DNA of 64,000 bases from an uncultured Mailhella sp. GTDB taxonomy: Bacteria; Desulfobacterota; Desulfovibrionia; Desulfovibrionales; Desulfovibrionaceae. The stretch covers positions 1,364,001 through 1,428,000 of the forward strand of contig NZ_OZ007001.1 of the NCBI RefSeq assembly GCF_963931295.1, in the 5' to 3' direction. The notes beneath the pieces are model-generated. The model was not told the origin of the DNA, made no database searches, and was given only the letters and a program-made list of their open reading frames with translations. The position numbers and the translations under genes were made by a program. Below are positions 17,624-26,481 of this stretch, piece after piece. Every line of letters starts with the position of its first letter. The first letter of the stretch is position 1.

Positions 17624-19342
17624 ATGAAAGAAACCAGAGGATACGAATACACGACCGACCTTCTCGTCATCGGCTGCGGCTTCAGCGGCATGTGGGCCGC
17701 CATGCGGGCCAAGGACTTTCTTGACGACGTGCTCGTGGTGGACAAGGGCCCCCGCGACTGGGGCGGACTCGGCGGACTTTCCGGCGGCGACATGATCGTC
17801 AAGCAGCCCGACATGAATCTCGACGACCTGCTCGACGACCTCGTGTACTACTACGACGGTCTGGCCGATCAGCGCATTCTCGGCCAGATTCTCACCCAGT
17901 CCTACGAGCGCTTCATGGACTTTGAAAACTGGGGCCACAAGTTCGTGCGCAACGACAAGGGCGAACTGTGCTTCATTCCCCAGCGCGCGCTCGATCACAT
18001 GCGCTACTACTATTACCATCCCTACGGCATGGGCGGCATTGAAAAGGCCCGTCTGCTCAAGCAGGAATGCGAAAAGCGCGGCGTGCGCCGCCTCGGCCGC
18101 ACCGTGATCACCGACGTCGTCACCGACGGCGACCGCGTCACCGGCGCGGTGGGCTTTCATGCGCAGAGCGGCGTTCCGGTCTTCATCAAGGCGCGCGCCG
18201 TGCTGCTCGCCACCAACACCGGCGGCTGGAAGCCTTCCTACCATCAGAACACGCCGGCGAGCGAAGGCGTGAGCATCGCCTGGAACGCAGGCTGCGCCAT
18301 GCGCAACTTTGAATTCTGGAAGGTGTGGAACGTGCCCGTGGATTTCGCCTGGGAAGGTCAGACCGGCCTGCTGCCCAAGGGCGCGCGCTTTCTCAACAAC
18401 AAGGGCGAAGACTTCATGCGCAAGTATTCGCCGAAGTTCGGCGCCAAGGCCGATCCGCACTACAACACCCGCGGCATGGTGTGCGAAGTGCGCGCGGGCA
18501 ACGGTCCCATCGTGTTCGACTGCAGCCAGATGAAGCCCGAAGACGTGGAAACCATGCGTCCGCGCGCCGGATGGATGGGTCTCAACGACAAGAAGCTGCG
18601 CGCCATGGGCATAGACTTCTTTGCCCAGAAGCTCCAGTGGATGCCGCAGGTGCGTCACACCTACGGCGGCATTGTGGCCGACCTCGACGGCTCCACGGCC
18701 GTGAAGGGCCTCTACGCCGCAGGCCTTGCGCGCAACCCCGATCCCGGCGTGTACATGGGCGGCTGGGCCACCTGCATCACCGCCACCACCGGCTACTGCG
18801 CGGGCGAAGCCGCCGCGCACTTCGTGCAGGGACACGACGCCGTGGCCTTCGACAGAGCCTACGCCGAAGACAAGGTGAACGGCCTGCTCAAGTATCTGGG
18901 CAGAGACGGCATCGCCCCCAAGGACGTCATTGCCGACATGCGCGAAGTGATGAGCGCCCCGGACATCGCCCTCATGAAGACGGGGCAGGGCCTCACCCAC
19001 GGCCTCGACCGCGTGGCCGAAGTGCGCGAGGAATTCGCTCCGCGCATGGGCGCCCGCGACGCCCACGAACTGGCCAAGCTCTTCGAGGCGCAGTCCACCA
19101 TTCTGCTCACGGATCTCAGCCTCACCGCCGCCCTCACCCGCAAGGAATCGCGCGCGGGCCACTTCCGCGAAGACTTCCCCGAACGGGACAACGCACACTG
19201 GCTCAAGTGGATCGAACAGAAAATGGTGGACGGCAGACGCGAACTGCACACCGTGCCCGTGCCCGTCAACGAATATCCCATCAAGCCCTACCGCTACTAC
19301 ATGGACAACTTCACCTGGCCTGAACACCGGCATGCAGGCTAG
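17624..19342 (+). CDS. FAD-dependent fumarate-reductase/AprA-type flavoprotein, module B
   Basis: A 572-residue cytoplasmic protein with GGAGGATATC before the ATG. The dinucleotide-binding motif LLVIGCGFSGMWAAMRA is at about 13-29. A Gly-rich GGLGGLSGGDM loop follows near 50 where FAD contacts are expected. The middle has NTRGMVCEVRAGNGPIVFD, equivalent to the active-site Arg region of modules A and C. The C-terminal signature RKESRAGHFREDFPERDN starts near 506. There is no export signal. The most divergent of the three paralogues, lacking a separate ferredoxin gene; its electron partner is presumably the preceding fusion protein. The substrate is unknown, and it may act as reductase or dehydrogenase. 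Confidence 0.85.
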   Translation: MKETRGYEYTTDLLVIGCGFSGMWAAMRAKDFLDDVLVVDKGPRDWGGLGGLSGGDMIVKQPDMNLDDLLDDLVYYYDGLADQRILGQILTQSYERFMDFENWGHKFVRNDKGELCFIPQRALDHMRYYYYHPYGMGGIEKARLLKQECEKRGVRRLGRTVITDVVTDGDRVTGAVGFHAQSGVPVFIKARAVLLATNTGGWKPSYHQNTPASEGVSIAWNAGCAMRNFEFWKVWNVPVDFAWEGQTGLLPKGARFLNNKGEDFMRKYSPKFGAKADPHYNTRGMVCEVRAGNGPIVFDCSQMKPEDVETMRPRAGWMGLNDKKLRAMGIDFFAQKLQWMPQVRHTYGGIVADLDGSTAVKGLYAAGLARNPDPGVYMGGWATCITATTGYCAGEAAAHFVQGHDAVAFDRAYAEDKVNGLLKYLGRDGIAPKDVIADMREVMSAPDIALMKTGQGLTHGLDRVAEVREEFAPRMGARDAHELAKLFEAQSTILLTDLSLTAALTRKESRAGHFREDFPERDNAHWLKWIEQKMVDGRRELHTVPVPVNEYPIKPYRYYMDNFTWPEHRHAG

Positions 19343-19366
19343 TTCCGTCCGCAGCGGAACGATATC

Positions 19367-19394
19367 GGCGCGGCCGTCCCCCGGCGGCCGCGCC
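19367..19394. repeat. Hairpin between flavoprotein and transporter of module B
   Basis: GGCGCGGCCG and CGGCCGCGCC form a perfect 10-bp GC-rich stem in the 102-bp gap before the transporter start. There is no T-run after it. It may set the relative amounts of redox enzyme and transporter mRNA. Confidence 0.5.
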
Positions 19395-19444
19395 TCTGCC
19401 GCGCATCCTGCGTGAAAAATATCCCATCTTTTTCGAGGAAAAGC

Positions 19445-20908
19445 ATGAGCACCGCAACTCTCGCGCACAAACGCCCCCTCTCCCTTTCGTACTACATTCA
19501 CACCGCCGTCTGCCTCATCATCATGTTCGGCGTGGGTCAGCTTCCGCCTCTCGCCCCGCTCACGCCCCTGGGCATGAATCTTGTCGGCATCTTCCTCGGC
19601 GTGCTCTACGGATGGATCTTCATCGAAATCGTCTGGCCCAGCCTCGCCGGACTGCTGGCCATGATGCTCATCGGCGGCATGACTCCGGTAAAGCTGCTCA
19701 ACAACAGCTTCGGCCACCCCATCGTGCAGATGATGTTCTTCATCTTCGTGTTCTGCGCCACCATCAACTACTACGGCCTTTCCAAGTTCATTTCGCTCTG
19801 GTTCATCACGAGAAAGTGCGTGTGCGGAAAACCGTGGCTGTTCACCTTCACGTTTCTGGCCTCCATGTTCATTCTCGGCGCGCTCACCAGCGCCTCGCCC
19901 GCGGCGCTCATAGGCTGGAGCATCCTGTACGGCGTGTGCGAAGTGTGCGGCTACAAGCGCGGCGACGGATACCCCACCATGATGGTGTTCGGCATCGTGT
20001 TCGCCACCCAGATAGGCCAGTCCATGATTCCCTTCAAGCAGGTGGCGCTCACCGTGTTCAGCGCCTATGAAACCATGTCCGGCAGCGGCATAGACTACGC
20101 GAAGTACATGATCATTGCCTGCCTCATCTGCGTGCTCTGCTCGCTGTTCTTCATTCTCATGGGCAAGTACGTGTTCAAGCCCGACATGTCCAGGCTGCGC
20201 GACCTCAGAGCCGACGACCTGGACAGCGAAGGCGCGCTCAACCTCAACAACGTGCAGAAGACCATTCTCGTCTTTCTGTTCATGCTGGTGCTCCTGCTGC
20301 TCGCGCCGAGCTTCCTGCCCGCCGACTTCTTCCTCACCCGCTTCCTCAAGGCCATAGACAACACCGGCGTGGTCATTCTGCTCGTCACCATCATGGCCTG
20401 CATCCGCGTAGACGGAAAGCCCCTGCTCAACTTCAAGGTCATGGTCGATTCCGGCGTCACCTGGGGCATCGTGCTGCTGCTCGCCTTCGTGCAGCCGCTC
20501 ACCATAGGCATGGCCGCGCCGAGCAGCGGCATCACCGACTTCCTCATGGGCCTCATCATGCCGCTCTTCGGCGAAAGCTCTCCCATGACCTTCGCCCTCA
20601 TCATCGGCTTCGGCGCCATGCTGCTGACGCAGGTCATGAACAACGGCGCCGTGGGCGTGGTGCTCATGCCCGTCATCTACAGCTTCAGCCAGGCCACCGG
20701 CATGGCTCCCGAAATTCCGCTCATCATGGTGGTCATGTGCGTGCACTTCGCCTTCCTCACCCCCGCCGCCAGCGCCAGCGCCGCCCTGCTGCACGGCAAC
20801 GAATGGAGCAACACCGCCGTCATCTGGAAAACCGCGCCCATCGCCATCATAGGGGCCTACCTTTCCACCGCCGTAGTCACCATGCTTCTCGGTCCCGTGC
20901 TCTTCTAG
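19445..20908 (+). CDS. SLC13/DASS-type anion transporter, module B
   Basis: A 487-residue membrane protein with 11-12 hydrophobic segments. The start at 19445 has GAGGAAAAGC in front; an earlier in-frame ATG lacks a site. The topology and the two opposed motif regions (TSASPAALIGWS in the first half, LTPAASASAALLHGNEW in the second) fit the divalent anion:sodium symporter/citrate transporter superfamily. The protein is a clear paralogue of the module C transporter, sharing for example WPS.AGLLA and LHGNEW. It is last in the sigma-54 operon after the flavoprotein, so it probably imports a di- or tricarboxylate or another organic anion that the enzyme uses. Confidence 0.87.
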   Translation: MSTATLAHKRPLSLSYYIHTAVCLIIMFGVGQLPPLAPLTPLGMNLVGIFLGVLYGWIFIEIVWPSLAGLLAMMLIGGMTPVKLLNNSFGHPIVQMMFFIFVFCATINYYGLSKFISLWFITRKCVCGKPWLFTFTFLASMFILGALTSASPAALIGWSILYGVCEVCGYKRGDGYPTMMVFGIVFATQIGQSMIPFKQVALTVFSAYETMSGSGIDYAKYMIIACLICVLCSLFFILMGKYVFKPDMSRLRDLRADDLDSEGALNLNNVQKTILVFLFMLVLLLLAPSFLPADFFLTRFLKAIDNTGVVILLVTIMACIRVDGKPLLNFKVMVDSGVTWGIVLLLAFVQPLTIGMAAPSSGITDFLMGLIMPLFGESSPMTFALIIGFGAMLLTQVMNNGAVGVVLMPVIYSFSQATGMAPEIPLIMVVMCVHFAFLTPAASASAALLHGNEWSNTAVIWKTAPIAIIGAYLSTAVVTMLLGPVLF

Positions 20909-21055
20909 CCTCACGCCTGCCGCGTCATGCCGGACAGCGCGCCTCCAACGGGGAACCTCCCCATTTCCCATCGGCGGAGGCCGCAAGGTCCGTCCGCTTC
21001 CGGCCTCCGCCGCTTCGACCGGAACACTCTCCCGGCCGTCCTCCGAAGCGCGCAA

Positions 21056-21089
21056 AAGACGCGCGGCGACTTCCGTCACCGCGCGTCTT
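21056..21089 (-). terminator. Terminator after glnK
   Basis: AAGACGCGCGG and CCGCGCGTCTT form a perfect 11-bp stem. On the minus strand it is followed by TTGCG after CTT, a short T-run. It lies 60 bp beyond the glnK stop. A second GC hairpin (20973-21011) may end the module B transcript coming from the other side. Confidence 0.6.
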
Positions 21090-21149
21090 CCAGAGGAGGA
21101 CTCAGGTCCTTTCTTTTTCCGTTTTCCGTTCCCGTTTACGTCGGAAAAT

Positions 21150-21506
21150 CTACAGCGCCGCCTTGCCCGACTCGCCCGTGCGGATGCGTATGACGTTGTC
21201 CACGGGCAGAATGAATATCTTGCCGTCGCCGACGGCTCCGGTGCGGGCGTGTTCCAGAATGATCTTGACGGCGTCGTCCACCTTTTCCTCTTCCATCACG
21301 ATTTCCAGCATCATTTTGGAGCGGAAGTCCACTTCCATGCGCTGCGAACGATAAATTTCGGTATGGCCGCGCTGACGTCCGAATCCGCGCACTTCCATGA
21401 GCGTGGCGCCGCCTATGCCTATGGAGCTCAAGGCTTCCTTCACGCGGTCCACGGTTTCCAGTCTAAGAATAACCTGCAGCTTTTTCAGGGAATTTTCTTT
21501 CTGCAT
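21150..21506 (-). CDS. glnK: P-II nitrogen regulatory protein
   Basis: A 118-residue P-II protein. The T-loop GRQRGHTEIYRSQR has the tyrosine at the uridylylation position, and the C-terminal signature TGAVGDGKIFILPV is intact. P-II trimers bind ATP/ADP and 2-oxoglutarate and plug the ammonium channel when nitrogen is plentiful. An extra N-terminal MQKENS is present, and the start follows GAGGATACTGTC. It lies 24 nt after the ammonium transporter gene, so it is glnK in the classical amtB-glnK sense, with the order amt first. Confidence 0.93.
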   Translation of the reverse strand: MQKENSLKKLQVILRLETVDRVKEALSSIGIGGATLMEVRGFGRQRGHTEIYRSQRMEVDFRSKMMLEIVMEEEKVDDAVKIILEHARTGAVGDGKIFILPVDNVIRIRTGESGKAAL

Positions 21507-21530
21507 GACAGTATCCTCATCAGTCGGTAG

Positions 21531-22736
21531 TTATATCTGGTAGCCGGATTCGGAATGTTCCGAAATGTCGAGACCCGTCACTTCCTTGTCCAGCGGCACG
21601 CGCAGGCCAACGAGCATGTCGGTGAGTCTGAGCAGCACGTAGCTGACCGGGAAGCAGAAGCCCACCGTGGCGATGACGGACACGAACTGCACCCAGAGCT
21701 GATACGGATTGCCGTACAGAAGTCCGTCCACGCCGTTGACGTCGGCACAGGCGAACACACCCGTAAGCAGTGCGCCGAGCACGCCGCCCACGCCGTGAAT
21801 GCCCACGACGTCGAGAGCGTCATCATAGTTGAAAAGTCTCTTGAGGAAAATACCGCCGTAGCAGACCGCGCCGCCGAGCAGACCGATGATGATGGCCGCC
21901 CAGGGTTCCACGAAGCCGGCGCCGGGAGTGATGGCCACAAGGCCCGCCACCGCGCCGGAAGCCGCGCCGAGCACGGTGAAGTGACCGGTGTGCCAGCGTT
22001 CCACGGCGAGCCAGCCGAGGATGGCGCAGCCGGCGGAAAGATGCGTGGTGACCAGAGCGTTGGCGGCAAGACCGTTGGCCGCAAGCGCGCTGCCCGCGTT
22101 GAAGCCGAACCAGCCGAACCAGAGCAGCCCCGCTCCGAGCACGGTCATGGGAATGTTGTGAGGCAGACCGGCTCTGCGGCCCATGGTGGAACGCTTGCCG
22201 AGCACGATGGCGGCGGCGAGAGCGGCCGAACCGGAACTCATGTGCACCACCGCGCCGCCGGCGAAGTCAAGAGCGCCCATCTGCATGAGCCAGCCGCCGC
22301 CCCACACCCAGTGGGCCATGGGGCAGTACACCACGAGCAGCCACAGCGTGGAGAAGAGCAGCATGGCCTGAAAGTGAATGCGTTCGGCGTACGCGCCGGA
22401 AATGAGCGCGGGCGTGAGCGCGGCGAACATGCACTGGAAGGCCATGAAGGCAAGCGCAGGAATGGAGCCACCGTTGAGAGGCTCCTTGCCCACGCCGAAG
22501 AGCATGATGTTTTCAAAACCGCCGATAAGGCCGTGAATGTCGGGACCGAAGGCTAGCGTGTAGCCTACGATGGGCCAGACCAGCGCGCCTACGCCGAGAA
22601 GAACAAAGCTGTGCATGGTGGTGGAAAGCACGTTGCGCGAAGCCACGAGTCCGCCGTAGAACAGAGCGAGTGCCGGCACCATAAGCATGACCAGCATGGC
22701 GCTGATAAGAACAAAACCGGTATCAGCAGCGTTCAT
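21531..22736 (-). CDS. amtB: Ammonium transporter
   Basis: A 401-residue membrane protein of the Amt/MEP/Rh family, starting MNAADTGFVLISAMLVMLMV behind AAGGAGGAAATATCT. About 11 membrane helices are visible. Family marks include ALALFYGGLV near 25, the CPMAHWVWGGGWL stretch that carries a pore-lining region, and a late GIHGVGGVLGALLTG segment with the second pore histidine. It passes ammonium or ammonia across the inner membrane. It is cotranscribed with glnK from a sigma-54 promoter, as expected for a nitrogen-limitation operon. The N-terminus looks like a membrane-inserted helix rather than a cleaved signal. Confidence 0.95.
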   Translation of the reverse strand: MNAADTGFVLISAMLVMLMVPALALFYGGLVASRNVLSTTMHSFVLLGVGALVWPIVGYTLAFGPDIHGLIGGFENIMLFGVGKEPLNGGSIPALAFMAFQCMFAALTPALISGAYAERIHFQAMLLFSTLWLLVVYCPMAHWVWGGGWLMQMGALDFAGGAVVHMSSGSAALAAAIVLGKRSTMGRRAGLPHNIPMTVLGAGLLWFGWFGFNAGSALAANGLAANALVTTHLSAGCAILGWLAVERWHTGHFTVLGAASGAVAGLVAITPGAGFVEPWAAIIIGLLGGAVCYGGIFLKRLFNYDDALDVVGIHGVGGVLGALLTGVFACADVNGVDGLLYGNPYQLWVQFVSVIATVGFCFPVSYVLLRLTDMLVGLRVPLDKEVTGLDISEHSESGYQI

Positions 22737-22783
22737 AGATATTTCCTCCTTCATCCAGAACGTCAGATTCTGTTCTTGACGAT

Positions 22784-22799
22784 GCATAAACCGTGCCAA
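22784..22799 (-). promoter_or_regulatory. Sigma-54 promoter of amtB-glnK
   Basis: On the minus strand TTGGCACGGTTTATGC carries GG and GC separated by exactly 10 bases, with a full -24 element (TGGCACG) and a slightly degenerate -12 (ATGC for TTGC). It lies about 50 nt upstream of the amtB start. An NtrC-type activator would be expected; none is encoded in this window. Confidence 0.82.
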
Positions 22800-22800
22800 C

Positions 22801-23416
22801 TCACCAAAAATAATTCAACGAGGTAAAATAACTGACATCTTCCTCAAAACGCCGATTGCCGCATTGATACAATAACGTTTCGGCACGATCCTGTTTCCCG
22901 CCGGTCGTCCTCCCACGCATTTTTGCGCCAGAAAATATTTTCTCCAACATTTTCAATAGGAAAGGCTTTATAATATTTTTTTGTATCAATCCAAGAATAA
23001 CGATGAATCCTTTTCGTACCCCGCCGCCTCAAAAACAGCGGCCTCCGGGGTCACAGCAGACGCGGGCGGCTCTCGACTGCGCCAAAATCCGCAGTCGGAG
23101 GTCGAAATCTTTTCCGAAAGAAACGGCCTCATCACCTCAAGCGGTCTTCAGGGAGAAACGCCGGGCCAGCCTTCAGGGAGGCAGCGCAGAGCCGACCGGA
23201 GTCAGGGCAGCCGAAGCAAAGGCCGGCCGCCGGAGGGCGTACCGGAGCTCTCCACGGTTTCAGCAGCACGACGAACCGTCGGACGCCGCGCCTGTCCCTG
23301 AAAGGACGCCCGCCGAAGCCGGAGCAGCATCATCCGCCGCGCCGGAGCGACGCCTACAGCCCCAAAGGCAGGACGACCGACTCCTCTCAGAAGCCGGAGC
23401 GCCCAAACGACGGCGC
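22801..23416. other. Intergenic region, no supported gene
   Basis: Upstream of amtB the first ~180 bp are AT-rich and may hold activator sites. The remainder is GC-rich. A 155-codon frame from 23003 is Arg/Pro/Ser/Ala-rich, has no good ribosome binding site and runs through the terminator at 23417-23452, so it is not accepted as a gene. Confidence 0.45.
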
Positions 23417-23452
23417 AAAAAAACGGGACGCTCCGGCAAACGAAGCATCCCG
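23417..23452 (-). terminator. Terminator after the hypothetical gene 23499-23831
   Basis: On the minus strand CGGGATGCT and AGCGTCCCG pair over 9 positions (one U-G), followed directly by seven T. It lies 46 bp after the stop codon. Confidence 0.8.
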
Positions 23453-23498
23453 CGGATGAAAAACAATTGAGAGAGTCGGCGCGCCGTTTCGGCGTCGC

Positions 23499-23831
23499 CT
23501 AGTGCATGGAGCAGGCTTCCAGCGCCTTGTCCAGCGTGGCGGTGTGATCGCGCAGGCGACCGTAGGCAAAAAAGTACCGATGCAGCGTCCACGCCTCAAG
23601 ATCAAGGATGTCGAGCTTGCCTTCGCTCTGATCGCAGAGAAAGGGACGGAGCGCCTCCACCACTTCGGCGTCGGGAAACACCTCGCCTTCGTAGCTGATG
23701 CGCAGAAGATCGCCCTTCAACTCCACGGCGTCGGGAATGTACCAGTCTTCAAGCACGGCGCGCACGGCGCGATAGGTTTCCTCCGTGGCGGGATTCAGGG
23801 CCCCGTAGGCCTTCACGAGCACAGGTCTCAT
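23499..23831 (-). CDS. Hypothetical protein
   Basis: A 110-residue soluble protein beginning MRPVLVKAYGALNPATEETY after CGGAGCAGCT. It is acidic, with a short YEGEVFPDAEVVEALRPFL motif in the middle and a C-terminus rich in aromatic and charged residues. There is no signal, membrane segment or Cys cluster. I do not recognise a family. It is followed by its own terminator and preceded by an unrelated lipoprotein cluster, so it may be monocistronic. Codon use is like the housekeeping genes nearby. Confidence 0.6.
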   Translation of the reverse strand: MRPVLVKAYGALNPATEETYRAVRAVLEDWYIPDAVELKGDLLRISYEGEVFPDAEVVEALRPFLCDQSEGKLDILDLEAWTLHRYFFAYGRLRDHTATLDKALEACSMH

Positions 23832-24020
23832 AGCTGCTCCGTATCCGCCTTTCCGCAGAGAAAGGCGTTCAGACTGAAACGCCGCGCCCGGAAGAACCGG
23901 ACGCGGCGCAATGTTCACACTTCAGCGTCGAAGCGCAGAGTCTTCCGCCTTTCGCGATGCCGGACCGCGGGGCGCGAAGACGCGCCGGACGACTTCAACA
24001 TCGACGAAGGCGCAAGCACT

Positions 24021-24608
24021 CTAGCGCATGGCTCCCATGATGGACATGGACGCATTCTTGAGCACGTCGGCCAGCGTGCTGGACAGTGTCTGTTCGGCAA
24101 GCGCCGCGCCGGGAATGCCGGTCTTTTCCTGCTGGGAGGCAAAGCTTCTGGACACCGTGGCCTGCTTCTGGCTGTAGAGGCGGGTCTGGATGCGGATGAC
24201 GGCGTCGTAGCTGCTGATGCTCTTTTCCGTGAGCCACACGCGTTCGACCACGCCGCCCACGATGTAGTCGGGCTGTCCGGCCTGGGCCTGCGCCATGCTG
24301 GTGGCCAGAGACACCTGTGCGCCCTGACGCGCGAGTTCGTCGGCCAGAGACTGACTCACCCATTCCGCCACGCTGGAGCTGGGCTGGAAGGGACTGCCGT
24401 CCTTGCGGGCGCCGATGTCGATGCGGCCGCGCTGATCTTCAAACACGACCACGGCCACGCGCGGCGCCGTAGCCACGGGCAGGGCGGCCGTTCCGCTGGG
24501 ATTATAAAGCAGGCGGACATTATTCTGGGCCAGGCAGCCGGTAAGGGCCACAGCGGCGAACATCAGAACCGCACACATGGACAGGGAAAGACGACGGAAA
24601 TGAATCAT
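24021..24608 (-). CDS. YajG-like outer-membrane lipoprotein
   Basis: A 195-residue protein with a lipoprotein signal: a basic start, a hydrophobic stretch and lipobox VALTGC at about 20-25. Lipidation and transport to the outer membrane or periplasmic face are therefore likely. The mature part (VAVVVFEDQRGRIDIGARKDG, then an alternating strand/helix pattern with a repeated DYIVGG core) resembles the YajG/uncharacterised lipoprotein family, whose function is not known. The gene is close to an HtrA-type protease and two further small lipoproteins on the same strand, forming an envelope-related neighbourhood. Confidence 0.7.
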   Translation of the reverse strand: MIHFRRLSLSMCAVLMFAAVALTGCLAQNNVRLLYNPSGTAALPVATAPRVAVVVFEDQRGRIDIGARKDGSPFQPSSSVAEWVSQSLADELARQGAQVSLATSMAQAQAGQPDYIVGGVVERVWLTEKSISSYDAVIRIQTRLYSQKQATVSRSFASQQEKTGIPGAALAEQTLSSTLADVLKNASMSIMGAMR

Positions 24609-24680
24609 ACCTCAACTCCTGAAAAAGGGATTTCACACCTTAGCCTTTTTATGTCCGGGACGCAACGCCGGGCCGACCTG

Positions 24681-26030
24681 CTAAATTCCCATGCGCACCT
24701 GATAGAGACGGCCGCCTCGCAGCACCTGAAGCAGTATCTGCCGCTTGAGGAAATCCCGGCGGAACGCGTCGAGAAACGCCTTGCGCGAACCGGTCGCCCG
24801 GCCGGAAACAGCCGTCACGGCGTCGCCCCTCTCCAGTCCGAGACGAGCCGCGGGAGAATTGGGCCGCACCTCAGTCACCACGGCGCCGTTTCTGCCGTCC
24901 TTCACGGCCATGCCCCAGCGGCGCAGCGCAAGCGAAGCCGCCGTGCCGTCATCGAAGTCCGTCATGGTCAGGGTGACTGTCTTTTCCGAGCCGTTGCGCC
25001 ACAGCTTCAGCGTCACGGGAGCGTGCGGCTGATGGTTGCGCAGCAGGGAAAGATATTTGTCTCTGTCGGTCACGGCGTTGCCGGAAATTTCCATGATCAC
25101 GTCGCCGGGTCGTATGCCCGCCTTGTCCGCCGGGCCGTTGTCGAACACCTCCGTGACGAGCAGACCTTCGGCTTCGGGCAGGCGCAGGTAGCGGGCCGTG
25201 CGCGGATCCACGTTCTGACCGATGAGCGCAAGCCACGGCGTGCTCACATGGCCCTGATCGAGAATTTCGTCCACCACGCGGCGGGCCTTGCTGATGGGAA
25301 TGGCGAAGCCGATGCCCTGCGCCTTGTCATAGATGGCCGTATTCACGCCGATGAGCTCGCCGAGGATGTTCAGAAGCGGACCGCCGCTGTTGCCGGGATT
25401 GATGGCGGCGTCGGTCTGGATGAGATCGGTGAACACGCCGTCTTCGGCTTCAATGGTGCGGTCGAGGGCGGAAATGACGCCCGTGGTCACCGTGTGCGAA
25501 AAGCCGAAGGGATTGCCGATGGCAATGACGCTCTCGCCGGGCATGAGATCGGTGGAATCGCCCATGGCCACGGAAGGCAGGTTCTTCGCGCCCTTGAGGC
25601 GCAGCACGGCGATGTCGAAATCCGGCTCCGCGCCCACCACGTCGGCGTCGAAGGTGCGGCCGTCGAGAAGGCGCACCGAAATGGCGGACGCGCCGTTCAC
25701 CACGTGGGCGTTGGTGAGCACCAGCGAACGGCTGCCGTCGATGATGATGCCGGAACCGATGCTCTGACTGCGCAGATCGCGGCCGGGCATGTTGAAAAAG
25801 AAGTCGAAGGGGGTGAGCTCCGCGGGAGAGCGGCGCTCCACCAGCGTGCTCGTGATGTTCACCACGGCCGGAGCCACGGCGCTTACGGCGCGCACGGCGG
25901 GAGTCACGCGGGCCTGCTGACGCGCGGTCAGGGTCGGGGCGGCCGCGGGCGCGGCGGCGCAGCCCTCGGTCACGGGAACAAGACACAGAAGACAAACGAA
26001 TACAAGAGAACGAACGGTAATTCTGCTCAT
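24681..26030 (-). CDS. HtrA/DegP-family serine protease, probable lipoprotein
   Basis: A 449-residue periplasmic protease. The signal ends in VTEGC, so the protein may be lipid-anchored, unlike classical DegP. The trypsin-like domain carries all three catalytic residues: His in TNAHVV near 108, Asp in PDFDIAVLRL near 138, and Ser in GNSGGP near 214. Two PDZ domains follow: one at about 280-345 with GPADKAGIRPGDVI, and a shorter one at about 375-445 with SPAARLGLERGDAV. It degrades or refolds damaged envelope proteins. The Shine-Dalgarno GGAGGG lies within a hairpin (26033-26060), so translation may be structure-controlled. Confidence 0.88.
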   Translation of the reverse strand: MSRITVRSLVFVCLLCLVPVTEGCAAAPAAAPTLTARQQARVTPAVRAVSAVAPAVVNITSTLVERRSPAELTPFDFFFNMPGRDLRSQSIGSGIIIDGSRSLVLTNAHVVNGASAISVRLLDGRTFDADVVGAEPDFDIAVLRLKGAKNLPSVAMGDSTDLMPGESVIAIGNPFGFSHTVTTGVISALDRTIEAEDGVFTDLIQTDAAINPGNSGGPLLNILGELIGVNTAIYDKAQGIGFAIPISKARRVVDEILDQGHVSTPWLALIGQNVDPRTARYLRLPEAEGLLVTEVFDNGPADKAGIRPGDVIMEISGNAVTDRDKYLSLLRNHQPHAPVTLKLWRNGSEKTVTLTMTDFDDGTAASLALRRWGMAVKDGRNGAVVTEVRPNSPAARLGLERGDAVTAVSGRATGSRKAFLDAFRRDFLKRQILLQVLRGGRLYQVRMGI

Positions 26031-26032
26031 AG

Positions 26033-26060
26033 AAAAAGACCCTCCGGAAAGCGGAGGTCA
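26033..26060 (-). promoter_or_regulatory. Hairpin containing the htrA-like ribosome binding site / terminator of upstream gene
   Basis: On the minus strand GACCTCCG pairs with CGGAGGGTC (8 bp, one bulged G, loop CTTTC), followed by TTTTTC and the protease ATG. The 3' arm contains GGAGGG, the only good Shine-Dalgarno. It could terminate the Pro-rich lipoprotein transcript or mask the start of the protease. Confidence 0.5.
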
Positions 26061-26106
26061 GTCTTTCGTCATTGCCTATCCGGACGCACGGGCGTCCGCA
26101 GAGAGG

Positions 26107-26481
26107 CTACTTGCCGTGAACCGGACGACCCGGTTCGTTTCTGCCGGGCGCGGGCGCTCTGCCGCCGTCCTTGCGGGGCTCGGGCCTACGCTGCACGGAC
26201 GGGCCGGAAGGCTTGCCGGGGCGGGCAGGCGAAACATGGGCGTCTGGGCGCGGCGCGGGTCTGGAAATCTGCGGCTTCGGCGCAGGGGCCGGTCTGTTCG
26301 CCTGAGGCCGCGGAGCGGGAGCAGGCTTGTGGACCTGCGGGCGCGGGGCCGGACGGGGCGCGGGGCGCACGTCGTGACGCGCGGGGCCGGGATAGGGCTC
26401 CGCATACGTGTATCCGGGCTGCGGCGGAAGGCAGCCGGCCAGAAGAAAAAGACATCCTGCAACAATGGGCAGCGCGCGCAT
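26107..26481 (-). CDS. Proline-rich lipoprotein
   Basis: A 124-residue protein starting MRALPIVAGCLFLLAGCLPP behind TTGGAGGTATGCC. Lipobox LLAGC places the mature N-terminus at about residue 17. The mature chain is almost entirely Pro/Ala/Arg with repeated PAP.PQ units, basic and unstructured. Such tails often span the periplasm or bind peptidoglycan, but no domain is recognised. It may be transcribed together with the protease downstream, with the hairpin at 26033 between them. Confidence 0.65.
   Translation of the reverse strand: MRALPIVAGCLFLLAGCLPPQPGYTYAEPYPGPARHDVRPAPRPAPRPQVHKPAPAPRPQANRPAPAPKPQISRPAPRPDAHVSPARPGKPSGPSVQRRPEPRKDGGRAPAPGRNEPGRPVHGK

Noticed and set aside
17549..21079. 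1176-codon open frame on the minus strand opposite module B
   Set aside because: It mirrors three well-supported plus-strand genes. It is rich in His, Glu, Ala and Gly as antisense GC-rich frames are, and has no domain.
23003..23470. 155-codon basic plus-strand frame
   Set aside because: No ribosome binding site, low-complexity Arg/Pro/Ser composition, and it runs across the terminator of the opposite-strand gene.
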